A stretch of 64,000 bases of DNA from Acinetobacter shaoyimingii (GTDB lineage Bacteria; Pseudomonadota; Gammaproteobacteria; Pseudomonadales; Moraxellaceae): assembly GCF_011578045.1 (NCBI RefSeq), contig NZ_CP049801.1, forward strand, positions 1,922,001 to 1,986,000, read 5' to 3'. Of this stretch, positions 29,185 through 38,747 are shown piece after piece. The notes beneath the pieces were generated by a model. That model worked only from the letters and a program-made list of their open reading frames with translations, searched no databases and had not been told where the DNA came from. Every line of letters begins with the position of its first letter. Position 1 is the first letter of the stretch. The position numbers and the translations under genes are program-made.

Positions 29185-29730
29185 TTAAGTGGATTTAAGA
29201 CATTCAGATGAAAAGTAATGTTCAACACTGACATGGTCATATTGAAATTGTTCATTAAAGTTTTGGCAAAACTTTTGAATTACTTTTTCTTCACTCGGCA
29301 CCATAATCCAATAATACTGTTCAGCATATATCAGCAATAACTCGTATTCACACTGATGTGCAATCAGGGAAATTTCTTTCACGCTCAGATCTATGATCTG
29401 CTGATTAACATCATAGTAATGCCCAATAATATTTTGATGTTTTTGATAATGCTCAATCAAAGGTGTCACTTTATTGCGTATTTTTGCTTGAATTGGATCA
29501 GCAGCGATCCCCTCATCTTGTAATACAGCAGCATAATCGAGTCCATTATCTAAATAGCTTTCAGGATCTATTTTCATTAAATATCCCCGATAACGATGCC
29601 CTAACTTTTCATGGGATAAAAACTGAATGAAATATTTAAATTTACGAATGTGCTTTTTTGAAGGTATTTCTCGTTCTAACAATTCGGGAAACCATTGCTT
29701 TAAAATTTTATAAATCTTCTTTTCATTCAT
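29185..29730 (-). CDS. Hypothetical protein
   Basis: 181 residues, no signal peptide or membrane helix, rich in Lys, Tyr, Gln and His. The N-terminus is basic (KHIRKFKYFIQFL) and the middle is helical. No family recognised. It is a single gene between the ilvA terminator and an AT-rich 303-bp gap before ktrA. Composition is somewhat more AT-rich than that of the housekeeping genes, in line with lineage-specific genes. Confidence 0.6.
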   Translation of the reverse strand: MNEKKIYKILKQWFPELLEREIPSKKHIRKFKYFIQFLSHEKLGHRYRGYLMKIDPESYLDNGLDYAAVLQDEGIAADPIQAKIRNKVTPLIEHYQKHQNIIGHYYDVNQQIIDLSVKEISLIAHQCEYELLLIYAEQYYWIMVPSEEKVIQKFCQNFNEQFQYDHVSVEHYFSSECLKST

Positions 29731-30033
29731 GATGCAATCAACTCAATTGTTGAAGTTCAGATCGAGTTTAATACCACAACATGCATCAAATATGACAAAT
29801 AGATCAAAGCAACCAAACTTAACAAACACAATTACAGCTGTTCAATTACATATTGGTTTTTAGAAAGATTGGATGATCATCTCAATTTTCTATAAACTAT
29901 TAAAATGAATGATAAATGACTCATCAGCATCACAACTATAGCGATATCACACTAAATATGTTCATATTGATCATTCGAGTTTAAATCTGAATTCAACATA
30001 ATAATCAACATTATTTACCAAGGATTTTACAGT
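29731..30033. other. AT-rich intergenic region upstream of ktrA
   Basis: Divergent promoter space for the hypothetical gene at 29.2 kb and ktrA. An AAGGA lies 10 nt before the ktrA start. Nothing else recognised. Confidence 0.4.
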
Positions 30034-30690
30034 ATGGCGCTCTTTGCAGTCATTGGTTTGGGTAGTTTTGGTGCAACAGTCGCATTGGAACTGACCAGCT
30101 TAAAGCATGATGTCATTGGCATTGATACCGAGAAAAAATATGTCGAGAATATCTCAGACCAAATCAGTCATGCAGTGATTGCAGATGCGACCGATGAACA
30201 TGTGCTTGAAGAGCTGAATATTAAAAATTGTGATGCTGTGGTCGTTGCAATTGGTGAAGACCTAGAAGCCAGCATTTTATGTGTATTAAATTTAAAAAAT
30301 CTAGGCGTCGAAAAAATTTTAGTGAAAGCCAAATCCAAATCTCATCATATGATTTTGACGCATTTGGGTGTTGAAAAAATCATTCATCCTGAAGAAGATA
30401 TGGGTATTCGTGTTGCACAATCCTTAAGCTACCCTATGGTTCGTCGTTATATGGCTTTAAATAATGATCGCTATATTGTTAAGGTTGAAGTCGGTGAACA
30501 TTTGCAAGGCGTACAATTCCAAACGTTGCTTGAGCATAGTGATGGTGTAGAAACATTACTATTGCAACGTGGCTCACATGTCATTTATGAAGTCGCTCCC
30601 GGCACATTATTACAAGAAAAAGATATTTTGATTGTAGAGGGCCCTGTCGATCTGCTCAAAAAACTTTCGACGAGATTTACCTTCTTATGA
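30034..30690 (+). CDS. ktrA: Potassium uptake regulatory subunit KtrA (RCK protein)
   Basis: Cytoplasmic nucleotide-binding ring that gates the KtrB pore. 218 residues: RCK_N (1-130) with the Rossmann motif GLGSFGATVALEL and an acidic Asp at the end of strand 2 (IGIDTEKK), then RCK_C (140-218). The single-RCK layout fits KtrA rather than the two-module TrkA. The stop overlaps the start of ktrB by 4 nt (ATGA), so the two are translationally coupled. Confidence 0.9.
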   Translation: MALFAVIGLGSFGATVALELTSLKHDVIGIDTEKKYVENISDQISHAVIADATDEHVLEELNIKNCDAVVVAIGEDLEASILCVLNLKNLGVEKILVKAKSKSHHMILTHLGVEKIIHPEEDMGIRVAQSLSYPMVRRYMALNNDRYIVKVEVGEHLQGVQFQTLLEHSDGVETLLLQRGSHVIYEVAPGTLLQEKDILIVEGPVDLLKKLSTRFTFL

Positions 30691-32042
30691 TGAAATTTTA
30701 TCGAAAGAAATTACTAAATAAAAAAAGCAACAGCATCAATTTAAGCCCACCAAGTCTTCTGGCCTTAGGGTTTTTAAGTTTTATTGTGTTAGGTACGATA
30801 TTACTTAAACTGCCTTTTTCACATGAAGGTGATTTAACGTGGATACAAGCCATGTTTACAGCAACTTCTGCTGTGACCATCACTGGCTTATCCGTTGTCA
30901 ATGTTGGGGAAGCATATACCACTGTTGGGCAATTCATTATTATGCTGTTGATACAGTGTGGTGGATTGGGCTTTATGACATTTGCCATACTTGCTGCAAT
31001 GAGCCTGTCGCCTAAAATTGGTTTAAAACAACAAGTTATGGCTCAAGAGACCATCGGTCAAACCAGTTTGGCACGTGCAACATTTACGGTTAAAGCAGTC
31101 CTTTTATATTCTTTATTTTTTGAAGCGATTGGTACGGCTATCCTCACGCTGGCTTGGATGCAAGAATATCCATTTTTAGATGCGCTTTTTTTTGCAGCTT
31201 TTTATAGTATTTCTGCGTTTAACAATGGCGGTTTTTCATTATTTCCGAACAGTTTAATGAGCTTTTCTGATCAATATCTCATTACTTTTACCATCAGTTT
31301 ACTGTATATCATCGGCGGCATTGGCTTTGTGGTATTGATGGACATTAAGCGCAATTTTTCATGGAAAAAACTCAGTACCAACAGCAAATTGATCTTAAGC
31401 ACCATTGCTGGATTGAATCTATTTGCGTTTATTGTGATTTGGAGTATTGAAGCCAGCAACCCTTTGACGCTAGCACCAATGTCTATTGGTGATCAAGCAT
31501 TGAATGCGTGGTTCCATGCAACAGTACCCCGCTCGTCTGGTTTTAATAGTCTTGAAATGTCAAATATGCGTGATCCTGCAACCTTGGTGACCATGTTACT
31601 GATGTTTATTGGTGGCGGTTCACTGAGTACGGCAGGTGGAATAAAAGTCGGGACATTTATTATTGTGGTATTAAGCGTGATCACTTTCTTAAGACGCTCT
31701 GATGAAGTGACTGTTTTTAAACATTCGATTCCAGCTTCAGCAACCTACAAAGCCTTGGCTGTGATTTCAATTACCTCAATGCTGATCTTTTTAGGTTTCT
31801 TTATTCTTTTGATATTGGAACCCAATCATCGCTTTATCGACTTACTTTTTGAAGCAGTTTCAGCTGCATGTACGGTTGGACTCTCTCGTGGTGTGACATC
31901 AGAATTACATGCAAGTAGCCTATTTATGCTTATGTTGCTCATGTTTGCAGGACGTTTAGGCCCACTGACTTTGGCCTATCTGATTGCAACACCGAAAAAG
32001 AGCCGACTTAGTCATCCAAATGCTGAAATTCAAGTCGGTTAA
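30687..32042 (+). CDS. ktrB: Potassium uptake transmembrane subunit KtrB (TrkH/Ktr family)
   Basis: 451-residue membrane protein with four pore-loop repeats. Selectivity-filter-like TxxGL segments are visible (AVTITGLSV and TVGLSRGVT). GGGSLSTAGGIKVGTF after the third repeat is the gating-loop region. It begins MM and uses the overlapping ATGA of ktrA. Sodium dependence, common in the family, cannot be judged here. Confidence 0.92.
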   Translation: MMKFYRKKLLNKKSNSINLSPPSLLALGFLSFIVLGTILLKLPFSHEGDLTWIQAMFTATSAVTITGLSVVNVGEAYTTVGQFIIMLLIQCGGLGFMTFAILAAMSLSPKIGLKQQVMAQETIGQTSLARATFTVKAVLLYSLFFEAIGTAILTLAWMQEYPFLDALFFAAFYSISAFNNGGFSLFPNSLMSFSDQYLITFTISLLYIIGGIGFVVLMDIKRNFSWKKLSTNSKLILSTIAGLNLFAFIVIWSIEASNPLTLAPMSIGDQALNAWFHATVPRSSGFNSLEMSNMRDPATLVTMLLMFIGGGSLSTAGGIKVGTFIIVVLSVITFLRRSDEVTVFKHSIPASATYKALAVISITSMLIFLGFFILLILEPNHRFIDLLFEAVSAACTVGLSRGVTSELHASSLFMLMLLMFAGRLGPLTLAYLIATPKKSRLSHPNAEIQVG

Positions 32043-32071
32043 ATGGAAACACACCTTGATTTTCAAATATG

Positions 32072-32133
32072 CCTCAACCTTTAAGATAGCTGTATTGATT
32101 CAATACATTTAAAATCGTTGAGGCTTCTTTTTG
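32072..32133 (+). terminator. Composite hairpin, likely terminator after ktrB
   Basis: GCCTCAAC / GTTGAGGC (8 bp) encloses an inner hairpin TGTATTG / CAATACA; TTCTTTTT follows. It lies 30 nt after the ktrB stop. Confidence 0.5.
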
Positions 32134-32200
32134 ATAGATCTTTATAGATTATGGGTTTTAGCTGAGGCATTTTTAAATACATAGGTTTTAAAACCCAGTT

Positions 32201-32527
32201 TTATTTGCCGCTAAAACCAATATAACGATACATCCCTTCAACACCTAAATCCGCTTTATAAATGAGAAAATCGGTGAACGTTGCACGGGTAATTTCATCA
32301 AAAACATTTGAGTTTTCATCATCTGCATGAATGTCATCCACACTACGTTGCATAGTTGTTTCAAATTCATCCGAAATATATTCAAAACCCAAATCCATGG
32401 CCATAAACAAGGTATGTTCACATGGCTGAATATATTGTTCTTGTTCCCAGTCGAGCACAGCATGCTGACAATGTGGACATGTGATATTACCCTGCTGATC
32501 ATGTAGATCGATCAATTGAAAAGCCAT
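32201..32527 (-). CDS. Hypothetical protein with N-terminal zinc-ribbon-like motif
   Basis: 108 residues, soluble and acidic. An N-terminal CPHC pair at about residues 17-20 and a further Cys-containing stretch (QPCEH) could bind zinc; only three cysteines plus histidines are available, so this is tentative. The rest is acidic with many Asp and Glu. No family recognised. It is a single gene, convergent with ktrB. Confidence 0.6.
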   Translation of the reverse strand: MAFQLIDLHDQQGNITCPHCQHAVLDWEQEQYIQPCEHTLFMAMDLGFEYISDEFETTMQRSVDDIHADDENSNVFDEITRATFTDFLIYKADLGVEGMYRYIGFSGK

Positions 32528-32698
32528 ATATTTAATTTAAATTGTTAAAACCTTAGTTTAACTGCCCAATGCAAAATTGAATAGTCTTTGCAAAGTCAGA
32601 AGCAATTTGTTTTGATTTATTGGTCAGTTTATAAAATATCACTGATTTCAGACATGATTTATCAATATACTTCTTCATTTCATGACGTGCTTATCAAC

Positions 32699-33121
32699 AT
32701 GATGTCTACACTTGAGCAGGCGATCATTCTCGCGACACAACAACATTCAGGTCAACTAGATAAGGGTGGACAGCCCTATATTTTGCATCCACTACGCGTC
32801 ATGCTGAATGTGCAATCTATCGATGAAAAGATCGTCGCTGTGTTGCACGACGTATTAGAAGATACCCATATCACAGCGGATGATTTGCTTAAACTTGGTT
32901 TTAGTTCGCATATTGTCGATGCGATTATTGCATTAACCAAATATCCCAACGAAACACGTTTGGATGCCGCACATCGCGCACGACTAAACCCTATTGCACG
33001 CCGTGTAAAAATTGCCGATGTCACAGATAATATGGATTTAACCCGAATTGTAAACCCAACAGAAAAAGATCATTTACGCATGCAACAATATGTGCAAGTT
33101 TTAAAGTTATTAAATACATAA
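32699..33121 (+). CDS. Small HD-domain phosphohydrolase (SpoT/MESH1-like)
   Basis: About 140 residues. The layout QQHSGQLDKGGQPYILHPLRV, then VLHDVLEDT (HD at about 49-50, ED at 53-54) and KIADVTDNMDL, is that of the hydrolase domain of RelA/SpoT proteins without synthetase, TGS or ACT domains. Stand-alone versions are small alarmone hydrolases. The usual DRLHNM is replaced by DVTDNM, so activity on (p)ppGpp is uncertain. The frame extends upstream to a TTG at 32588 and an ATG at 32654; I chose 32699 because homology starts there, with the ATG at 32702 equally possible. Confidence 0.75.
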   Translation: MMSTLEQAIILATQQHSGQLDKGGQPYILHPLRVMLNVQSIDEKIVAVLHDVLEDTHITADDLLKLGFSSHIVDAIIALTKYPNETRLDAAHRARLNPIARRVKIADVTDNMDLTRIVNPTEKDHLRMQQYVQVLKLLNT

Positions 33122-33209
33122 AAAGCTGATTCAAATACATTTTATATATTGACCTGATGCAACAATATTGGTTTAAATGGAGTAAATGTTGCAATTATGG
33201 AATGTCGGT

Positions 33210-34109
33210 ATGCTGTCAGATTTGGATGATTTTTATTGTTTCGCTTTAGTCGTTGAACATGGTGGCTTCAGCGCAGCAGAACGAGCAACCGATATCCCCA
33301 AATCTAAACTCAGTCGACGCGTTTATAATTTAGAAGAAAATCTGGGTGTTCGACTGATTCAACGTAGCTCACGCCATTTTGCAGTTACTGATATTGGAAT
33401 GAATGTCTACCGCCACGCTCAAGTGATGATGAGTGCTGCACAATCTGCACATGATTTAGTCGATCATTTAAGCGAACAACCCCGTGGTCTCATAAAAGTC
33501 AGTGTTCCTGTCACCATTGCCCAACATGAAATGAGTCGGATTTTACCTGGATTCCTCAAGCAATATCCTGAAATTAAAGTTCAATTTATGGTAACCAACC
33601 GACGTGTCGATATTATTAATGAAGGTGTAGATGTTGCTTTACGGGTGCGTTTCAATTTGGATGATGATCCAAGTTTAGTCATTCGTCAGTTCCGCCATGA
33701 CGAACATCATTTATTTGCAAGCCAAGCCTATTTAAATGAGTTTGGCATGTTAAAAACCCCTGAAGACTTAAGTCAGCACCGTATACTCAGCATGGCCGAT
33801 GAAAACACAGACCAACATATGATCCTGCATGACAAACATGATCAAGCGATTAAAATTAAAGTCAATCCTGTGGTCATGGGATCTGATCTTGCACTGCTTG
33901 CCAAACTAGCCTCTCAAAACTGCGGGATTACTTTACTGCCTGACAGCATTTCTCAAGATTATATTCAATCAGGTGAATTGGTTCGTGTTTTATCTGATTG
34001 GAAAATGCCTCTCGGAATTTTTCATGCGGTTTATCCGTCACGTCGCGGCTTACTTCCAGCAGTTCGAGTTTTTATCGACTATTTGGTGGAAGAGCTAAGC
34101 AAAAGATAA
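33210..34109 (+). CDS. LysR-family transcriptional regulator
   Basis: Winged helix-turn-helix (residues 1-60: FSAAERATDIPKSKLSRRVYNLEENLG) and a periplasmic-binding-like effector domain (about 85-298). The frame opens at 33186, but the ATG at 33210 (MLSDLDDFYCF) has GGA 8 nt upstream and matches the usual LysR N-terminus. 299 residues. No divergent partner gene is next to it; the HD hydrolase is upstream and trmA downstream on the same strand. The target is unknown. Confidence 0.88.
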   Translation: MLSDLDDFYCFALVVEHGGFSAAERATDIPKSKLSRRVYNLEENLGVRLIQRSSRHFAVTDIGMNVYRHAQVMMSAAQSAHDLVDHLSEQPRGLIKVSVPVTIAQHEMSRILPGFLKQYPEIKVQFMVTNRRVDIINEGVDVALRVRFNLDDDPSLVIRQFRHDEHHLFASQAYLNEFGMLKTPEDLSQHRILSMADENTDQHMILHDKHDQAIKIKVNPVVMGSDLALLAKLASQNCGITLLPDSISQDYIQSGELVRVLSDWKMPLGIFHAVYPSRRGLLPAVRVFIDYLVEELSKR

Positions 34110-34194
34110 GCGAAATCTACATGTAAGCAAAGTTTATGCAGAAAAAATGATTAATCTTTGCTACCATCTCGGCTGCTCTGTGCTAGTTTTATAA

Positions 34195-35286
34195 ATGTTT
34201 ATGACTTCTTCTTACCAACAACAGCTTGATGCGAAAATTGAACGTATTCGTGATCAGTTTGCAGAATATCAACCACCCGCATTAGAAGTATTTGCTTCAC
34301 CAGAACAAAATTTCCGTATGCGTGCTGAATTTCGTATTTGGCATACCGAAAATGATATGTTCTATGCCATGTTTGAACGTAGTGAGGATGGTCAACATAA
34401 AACTGTTGTTCGCATTGATGATTTCCCCATTGCAGACAAAAGCATTAATGACTTAATGCCTGTACTTTTAAATGAATTAAAAGCAGATGCGTTGTTATCC
34501 AATCGACTTTTTGAAGTTCACTTTTTAAGTACTTTAAAAGGTGAAATGCTGGTTTCACTGATTTATCGCAGTGCATTAAATACAGACTGGGAACATAAAG
34601 CCAAAACACTAGCTGAAAAACTCAATATTAAAATCATTGGTCGCAGTCGCGGTCAAAAAGTTGTATTGAGCGATGAATATGTGGTTGAAGAACTCCAAGT
34701 TTTTGATCGCACGTTTCAATATAAACAAATTGAAAGTAGTTTCACTCAACCGAATGCACAAGTCTGCCAAAAGATGCTGGAATGGGCTTGCAATGCTGCT
34801 GAACATACAGATAAAGACTTACTCGAACTGTATTGTGGTAATGGTAACTTCACCCTACCATTGTCATTAAAATTTAATCGTGTTCTGGCGACAGAATTGG
34901 CAAAATCATCTGTATATGCTGCTCAGTGGAACATTGAAAAGAATAAAATCGACAATATTCAAGTGGCTCGATTATCTGCAGAAGAATTTACTCAAGCCTA
35001 TAATGGCGAAAGAGAATTTAAACGTTTAAAAGAAGCGGACATTGATATTCAAAGTTATGACTTTGATACTGTATTTGTCGATCCACCACGTGCAGGCATT
35101 GATGACGATACTTTAAAACTTCTACAAAGTTTCAAACGTATTATTTACATTTCATGTAATCCTGACACACTGTATGACAATTTAAAAACTTTAAGCCAAA
35201 CTCATAAAATTCAGAAGTTCGCAATGTTTGATCAATTTCCATATACCCATCATGTAGAATCTGGCGTATTACTGGAAAAAATTTAA
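34195..35286 (+). CDS. trmA: tRNA (uracil-5-)-methyltransferase TrmA
   Basis: Makes m5U54 in the T-loop of tRNAs, using SAM. 363 residues. SAM motif [15 protein letters not shown] near 218, FVDPPRAG near 298, catalytic Cys in IISCNPDTL near 323, and a C-terminal base Glu in HHVESGVLL. It lacks the Fe-S cysteines of RlmC/RlmD, supporting TrmA. Start ATG at 34195 or 34201. A terminator follows. Confidence 0.95.
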   Translation: MFMTSSYQQQLDAKIERIRDQFAEYQPPALEVFASPEQNFRMRAEFRIWHTENDMFYAMFERSEDGQHKTVVRIDDFPIADKSINDLMPVLLNELKADALLSNRLFEVHFLSTLKGEMLVSLIYRSALNTDWEHKAKTLAEKLNIKIIGRSRGQKVVLSDEYVVEELQVFDRTFQYKQIESSFTQPNAQVCQKMLEWACNAAEHTDKDLLELYCGNGNFTLPLSLKFNRVLATELAKSSVYAAQWNIEKNKIDNIQVARLSAEEFTQAYNGEREFKRLKEADIDIQSYDFDTVFVDPPRAGIDDDTLKLLQSFKRIIYISCNPDTLYDNLKTLSQTHKIQKFAMFDQFPYTHHVESGVLLEKI

Positions 35287-35306
35287 ACAATTTATTTCAG
35301 CTAAAT

Positions 35307-35336
35307 AAAAAGTCACTTTTCAAAGTGACTTTTTTA
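35307..35336 (+). terminator. Rho-independent terminator after trmA
   Basis: AAGTCACTTT / AAAGTGACTT hairpin with flanking A- and T-runs. Confidence 0.85.
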
Positions 35337-35528
35337 TATTTAAAAGTTTAATAATTGAATCAAACAGTTATGGTTTTGATTAAAAATTAATCAAAGATAA
35401 AAACGTTTATAAGCAATCTTGTTATCGAAATAACAGTTTTGAAATGATAATTGCGTCACTTTCTGGGGCTTGAATTAAATTTTAAAGTGGCTATATTTCA
35501 AATCATATTAATTGCATGTGTAGACTCT

Positions 35529-35762
35529 ATGAGTTTTTGGCAAAAGCTGTTAGCTTCGAATACTGAGCAAAATGAACATAAAAATCAGATTGCTTGTGTT
35601 GAAAATGATTGTTCTTGTAAGACCAATGACCAACTGATTCAAGCGCTTCAACAAGCGACCGATGAGGATGTCATTCAAGGGATTAAGAAAGTTTTAATTT
35701 CACGTGGCTACAGCCGTAAGGATCTTATTGAACTATTGAATCCAACAATAACAATGCAGTAA
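35529..35762 (+). CDS. Hypothetical small protein with cysteine cluster
   Basis: 77 residues from the ATG at 35529 (MSFWQKLLAS). The frame goes back to a TTG at 35451, but that part reads like noise. It has three cysteines close together in ACVENDCSCK, then a helical C-terminal half with VIQGIKKVLISRGYSRKDL, which looks like a small protein-binding helix bundle. No family recognised. A terminator follows 2 nt after the stop. Confidence 0.55.
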   Translation: MSFWQKLLASNTEQNEHKNQIACVENDCSCKTNDQLIQALQQATDEDVIQGIKKVLISRGYSRKDLIELLNPTITMQ

Positions 35763-35763
35763 C

Positions 35764-35794
35764 AAAAAAGCACTTATACATAAGTGCTTTTTTT
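35764..35794 (+). terminator. Rho-independent terminator
   Basis: AAGCACTTAT / ATAAGTGCTT hairpin followed by a T-run, directly after the preceding small gene. Confidence 0.85.
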
Positions 35795-35879
35795 ATTTTT
35801 GAGTAGTGTATAAAAATAATGTTTTACATTTAAATTCATATACCTATAATTAAATTGGATAAAAACACTAGGAAAATAA

Positions 35880-36125
35880 ATGCAAAAATCAACATTGATG
35901 TTAATACTGGGGATGAGTTTTGGTCTAACAGCATGTGGTGGTCTACCATCTGAATGTGCTGATGTTTGGGATAAAATAGCAAAAGTTGCCAAAGACAGTG
36001 GTATTCCTGAAGATGCAATCAAAAATCAAAAGAAAGAGTTTGAAGAGCAGATTGCTAAACTACCAAAAGAAGATGCAATTAAAACATGTAAAACCCAATC
36101 ATCTGTACTCGATTTAATTCAATAA
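35880..36125 (+). CDS. Small lipoprotein, DUF5339-like
   Basis: 81 residues. Signal peptide with lipobox LTAC and lipidated Cys19, then a mature acidic/basic helical domain of about 60 residues with two further cysteines (SECADVW and IKTCKTQ), which could pair in the periplasm. The pattern of two cysteines flanking a charged helix resembles DUF5339. Function unknown. Gly20-Gly21 after the Cys gives no Asp+2 signal, so outer-membrane sorting is expected. Confidence 0.72.
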   Translation: MQKSTLMLILGMSFGLTACGGLPSECADVWDKIAKVAKDSGIPEDAIKNQKKEFEEQIAKLPKEDAIKTCKTQSSVLDLIQ

Positions 36126-36678
36126 TACAGCTCAGTATGCGGTGCTATTTAGGACTTTAAAGTAGCAAAAATGATCATTGGCTCATATTTGAATGAACAC
36201 TATAGACCCTTCTCTTGTGCCGCATAACTAGAGAACAAACTTAACCCAAGCACTGAAACACCTTTCATTCTACAGCAGTATATTAAAACTTCTTACCGCA
36301 GAAATTATTGAAATAGTCTAGCTTTGAAATATTGTTTTTTAGTTCTCTTTTCTTTAGTACCTGATTAGCCATTATAAATAACCAAGTTAAAGTATAAACT
36401 GTGTCGTATGATGAAAGTTTGAATATTCACATAGATAAGAATAAGCCGTTTATTCTTTTAAAGAATATATGACTGATCAAACACGTGAGAAGTTTAGATT
36501 AAATACATAATTTTAATTGAATACCCTACTCAATTACTCTATTTTCACCCTATAATTATTACACCATAGCATTCTGCTTATCTGGTCAATGTATCCATGA
36601 TTTGCATAGTCTGAGAAATATCAAACATCGTGATTTTCATTGAAATTTCAATAAAATTCCATTTATTGGAAGTTGAGT
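36126..36678. other. 553-bp intergenic region, no gene seen
   Basis: No open frame of note on either strand apart from a minus-strand shadow of the next gene. A 7-bp dyad TATGCGG (36136-36142) / CCGCATA (36220-36226) is too widely spaced to interpret. The promoter of the LRAT-type gene must lie at the right end. Confidence 0.4.
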
Positions 36679-37215
36679 ATGCGTAGTAAAGCCTTAAAAA
36701 AGTACCCGCTTGGTGCTCACCTGATCGTAAATCATTTTGGCTATAGCCATCACGGAATTTATGCAGGTAAAGGTCGTGTAATTCATTATTCAGGTCTTGC
36801 ACATCTTTTTAAAAAACGTCCTATTGAAATAACGTCAATTCATCAATTTGCACGTGGAAAAAAAATCATCATTCGTGAATACAATCAACCCAAGTTTACT
36901 GGACGCATGGTTGTACGTCGTATGCGTAGTCGTATGCACGAAAACAATTACCATCTGATTATCAATAACTGTGAGCATTTATGTACGTGGGCTATTACAG
37001 GCGTCGAAAGTAGCCCTCAAGTGATTACCATGATGCGTCGTCTCACGACAATCGGGTACATCAGTTCAGCAATGAGTTATTTGAACAGTTTATTTTTAAC
37101 GGTTGCCACAACCTCATTTGCTTTAGTGCTTTATATCAAGAAGAAATTAAAAGATCGTAAAAAGCTTAATGTTCCTGTTTATATCGCATTAAAGGAACAA
37201 AATACAAAGAAATAA
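36679..37215 (+). CDS. LRAT-domain (NlpC/P60-like) membrane-anchored protein
   Basis: 178 residues from the ATG at 36679 (GGAAG 6 nt upstream); the track-style TTG start 6 nt earlier is rejected. The permuted papain-like LRAT fold is seen in the catalytic His of YSHHGIYAG (about 25), a second His in VIHYSG (36) and the Cys of NNCEHLCTW (98). A hydrophobic helix at about 131-153 followed by a Lys-rich tail suggests a C-terminal membrane anchor. In eukaryotes the family transfers acyl groups on lipids; the bacterial role is unknown. Alternatives are amidase or thioesterase. Confidence 0.78.
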   Translation: MRSKALKKYPLGAHLIVNHFGYSHHGIYAGKGRVIHYSGLAHLFKKRPIEITSIHQFARGKKIIIREYNQPKFTGRMVVRRMRSRMHENNYHLIINNCEHLCTWAITGVESSPQVITMMRRLTTIGYISSAMSYLNSLFLTVATTSFALVLYIKKKLKDRKKLNVPVYIALKEQNTKK

Positions 37216-37600
37216 AACGCTATTACATGAGATATAAGAGAATCAATAGTTAAAAAAAAGCCCTGCTTTCGCAGGGTTTCGAAGAGAAACAAAGTTTCAA
37301 GATGAGCTTTTAGGCTCAGCCTTAATATGATGACAAAAAGAATATTTGTCAAATAAATATTTGATTTTTATAATTAATCAATACAAAAATATTATTTAAG
37401 TATGACTTTAATAATTTTTTTTGAGAAAATATTCAAACACATTTCAGTCATATACATAGTATATATTTCAACTATTTAGACTGTTTTAATTTGGAAGTTG
37501 TAGAACTTTTTCACTGAAACTTACTTATTTAAAGTAACTTACTGAGTTACAAAAAGCCATCCTTAGCACTCGATTCAAGTTACATAAATAACAGCTGTTT
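37216..37600. other. Intergenic region with tandem stem-loops
   Basis: 385 bp between converging genes. The left part holds three consecutive hairpins (37261-37318); the rest (about 37325-37560) is very AT-rich with no open frame. Confidence 0.45.
37252..37320 (-). terminator. Tandem stem-loops ending in an intrinsic terminator (minus strand)
   Basis: Read on the minus strand: hairpin TGAGC / GCTCA, hairpin GAAAC / GTTTC, then CCCTGC-GAAA-GCAGGG followed by C and a T8 run. The last is a textbook terminator with a GNRA-type loop. It is about 280 nt past the stop of the aldo-keto reductase gene, so it either ends a long 3' UTR or a separate small RNA. A TATACT box on the minus strand lies at 37458-37463. 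Confidence 0.6.
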
Positions 37601-38647
37601 TTATTCAAATTGGGAACTTACCAGTTGAACATGACGCTCAGAAAATTGACCATTCCAATAAGGATAATACGGATAAGGTGGATAAACTGCACTTATGCTA
37701 TTTAATTGTTTGAGCTGGGCATCATCTAAATGAAAATCTTTTGATTTCAAATTTTCTTTCAATTGCTTCTCATTACGAGCACCAATCAGCACTGAAGATA
37801 CTGTAGGACGATTCAATAACCAGTTTAGAGCCAACTGAGGAATGTTTTTCTGTGTTTCTTTTGAAAGTTCTTTTAAGACATCTAAGATTCGATAAAGATA
37901 GTCTTCATGAACCGGTGGTGCAAACTGAGCTGTTTCATGTAAACGACTTTGTTGTGGTATTGGATGATGACGATCAAACTTTCCTGTTAAACGCCCCCAA
38001 CCCAAGGGGCTCCACACCACAGCACCAATGTGCTGATCATGATTTAAAGGCATGAGTTCCCATTCATAATCACGACCGATTAAAGAATAGTACACTTGGT
38101 GGCTAACAAATTTTTCATAACCATAACGATCTGCAATACTTTGAGCTTTCATGAGTTGCCAACCAGAAAAATTTGATGCGCCAATATAACGAACTTTTCC
38201 ACTACTCACTAAGTCATTTAAAGTTCTCATTAACTGTTCTATGGATGTAAAACCATCAAACTGATGTAACTGTAAAACATCGATATAATCTGTTTTTAAA
38301 CGTTTTAATGATTGCTCGACAGCATGTAATAGATAAGAGCGTGAATAGCCGACATGATTAATTTGGTCATCACTTCGTATGGAAACTTTTGTTGATATAA
38401 TGGCTTGCTGTCGATGTGCTTTTAAAGCTTCACCCAACATAATTTCCGACTCTCCGTCAGAATACACATCGGCTGTATCAAAATAATTGATGCCCGCATC
38501 CAAACACAATCCAATCATTCGATTCGCTTCAACTTGACTGGCTTGTCCCCATGCTGAGAATATTTGACCCTTTCCACCTAAAGTCCCTGCACCAAAACCT
38601 AATTCGGATACACGCAATCCTGAATCACCTAAAAAATTGTATTTCAT
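37601..38647 (-). CDS. Aldo/keto reductase
   Basis: NADPH-dependent oxidoreductase of the AKR superfamily, TIM-barrel fold. 348 residues. The catalytic tetrad is visible as Asp57 (FDTADVYSDGESE), Tyr62, Lys87 (ISTKVSI) and His128 (LQLHQFDG). The C-terminal cofactor segment is SVLIGARNEKQL. The natural carbonyl substrate is not readable. It is divergent from a LysR regulator 100 bp away, which probably controls it. Confidence 0.9.
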   Translation of the reverse strand: MKYNFLGDSGLRVSELGFGAGTLGGKGQIFSAWGQASQVEANRMIGLCLDAGINYFDTADVYSDGESEIMLGEALKAHRQQAIISTKVSIRSDDQINHVGYSRSYLLHAVEQSLKRLKTDYIDVLQLHQFDGFTSIEQLMRTLNDLVSSGKVRYIGASNFSGWQLMKAQSIADRYGYEKFVSHQVYYSLIGRDYEWELMPLNHDQHIGAVVWSPLGWGRLTGKFDRHHPIPQQSRLHETAQFAPPVHEDYLYRILDVLKELSKETQKNIPQLALNWLLNRPTVSSVLIGARNEKQLKENLKSKDFHLDDAQLKQLNSISAVYPPYPYYPYWNGQFSERHVQLVSSQFE

Positions 38648-38747
38648 GATTTATACTCTTGTTTAAAATTCATGATCACAAAATAGCAATTCAATTCATT
38701 TCAGAAAATCAGGACAATAAGAAAATACTTTTTCGAATTTATGGATA

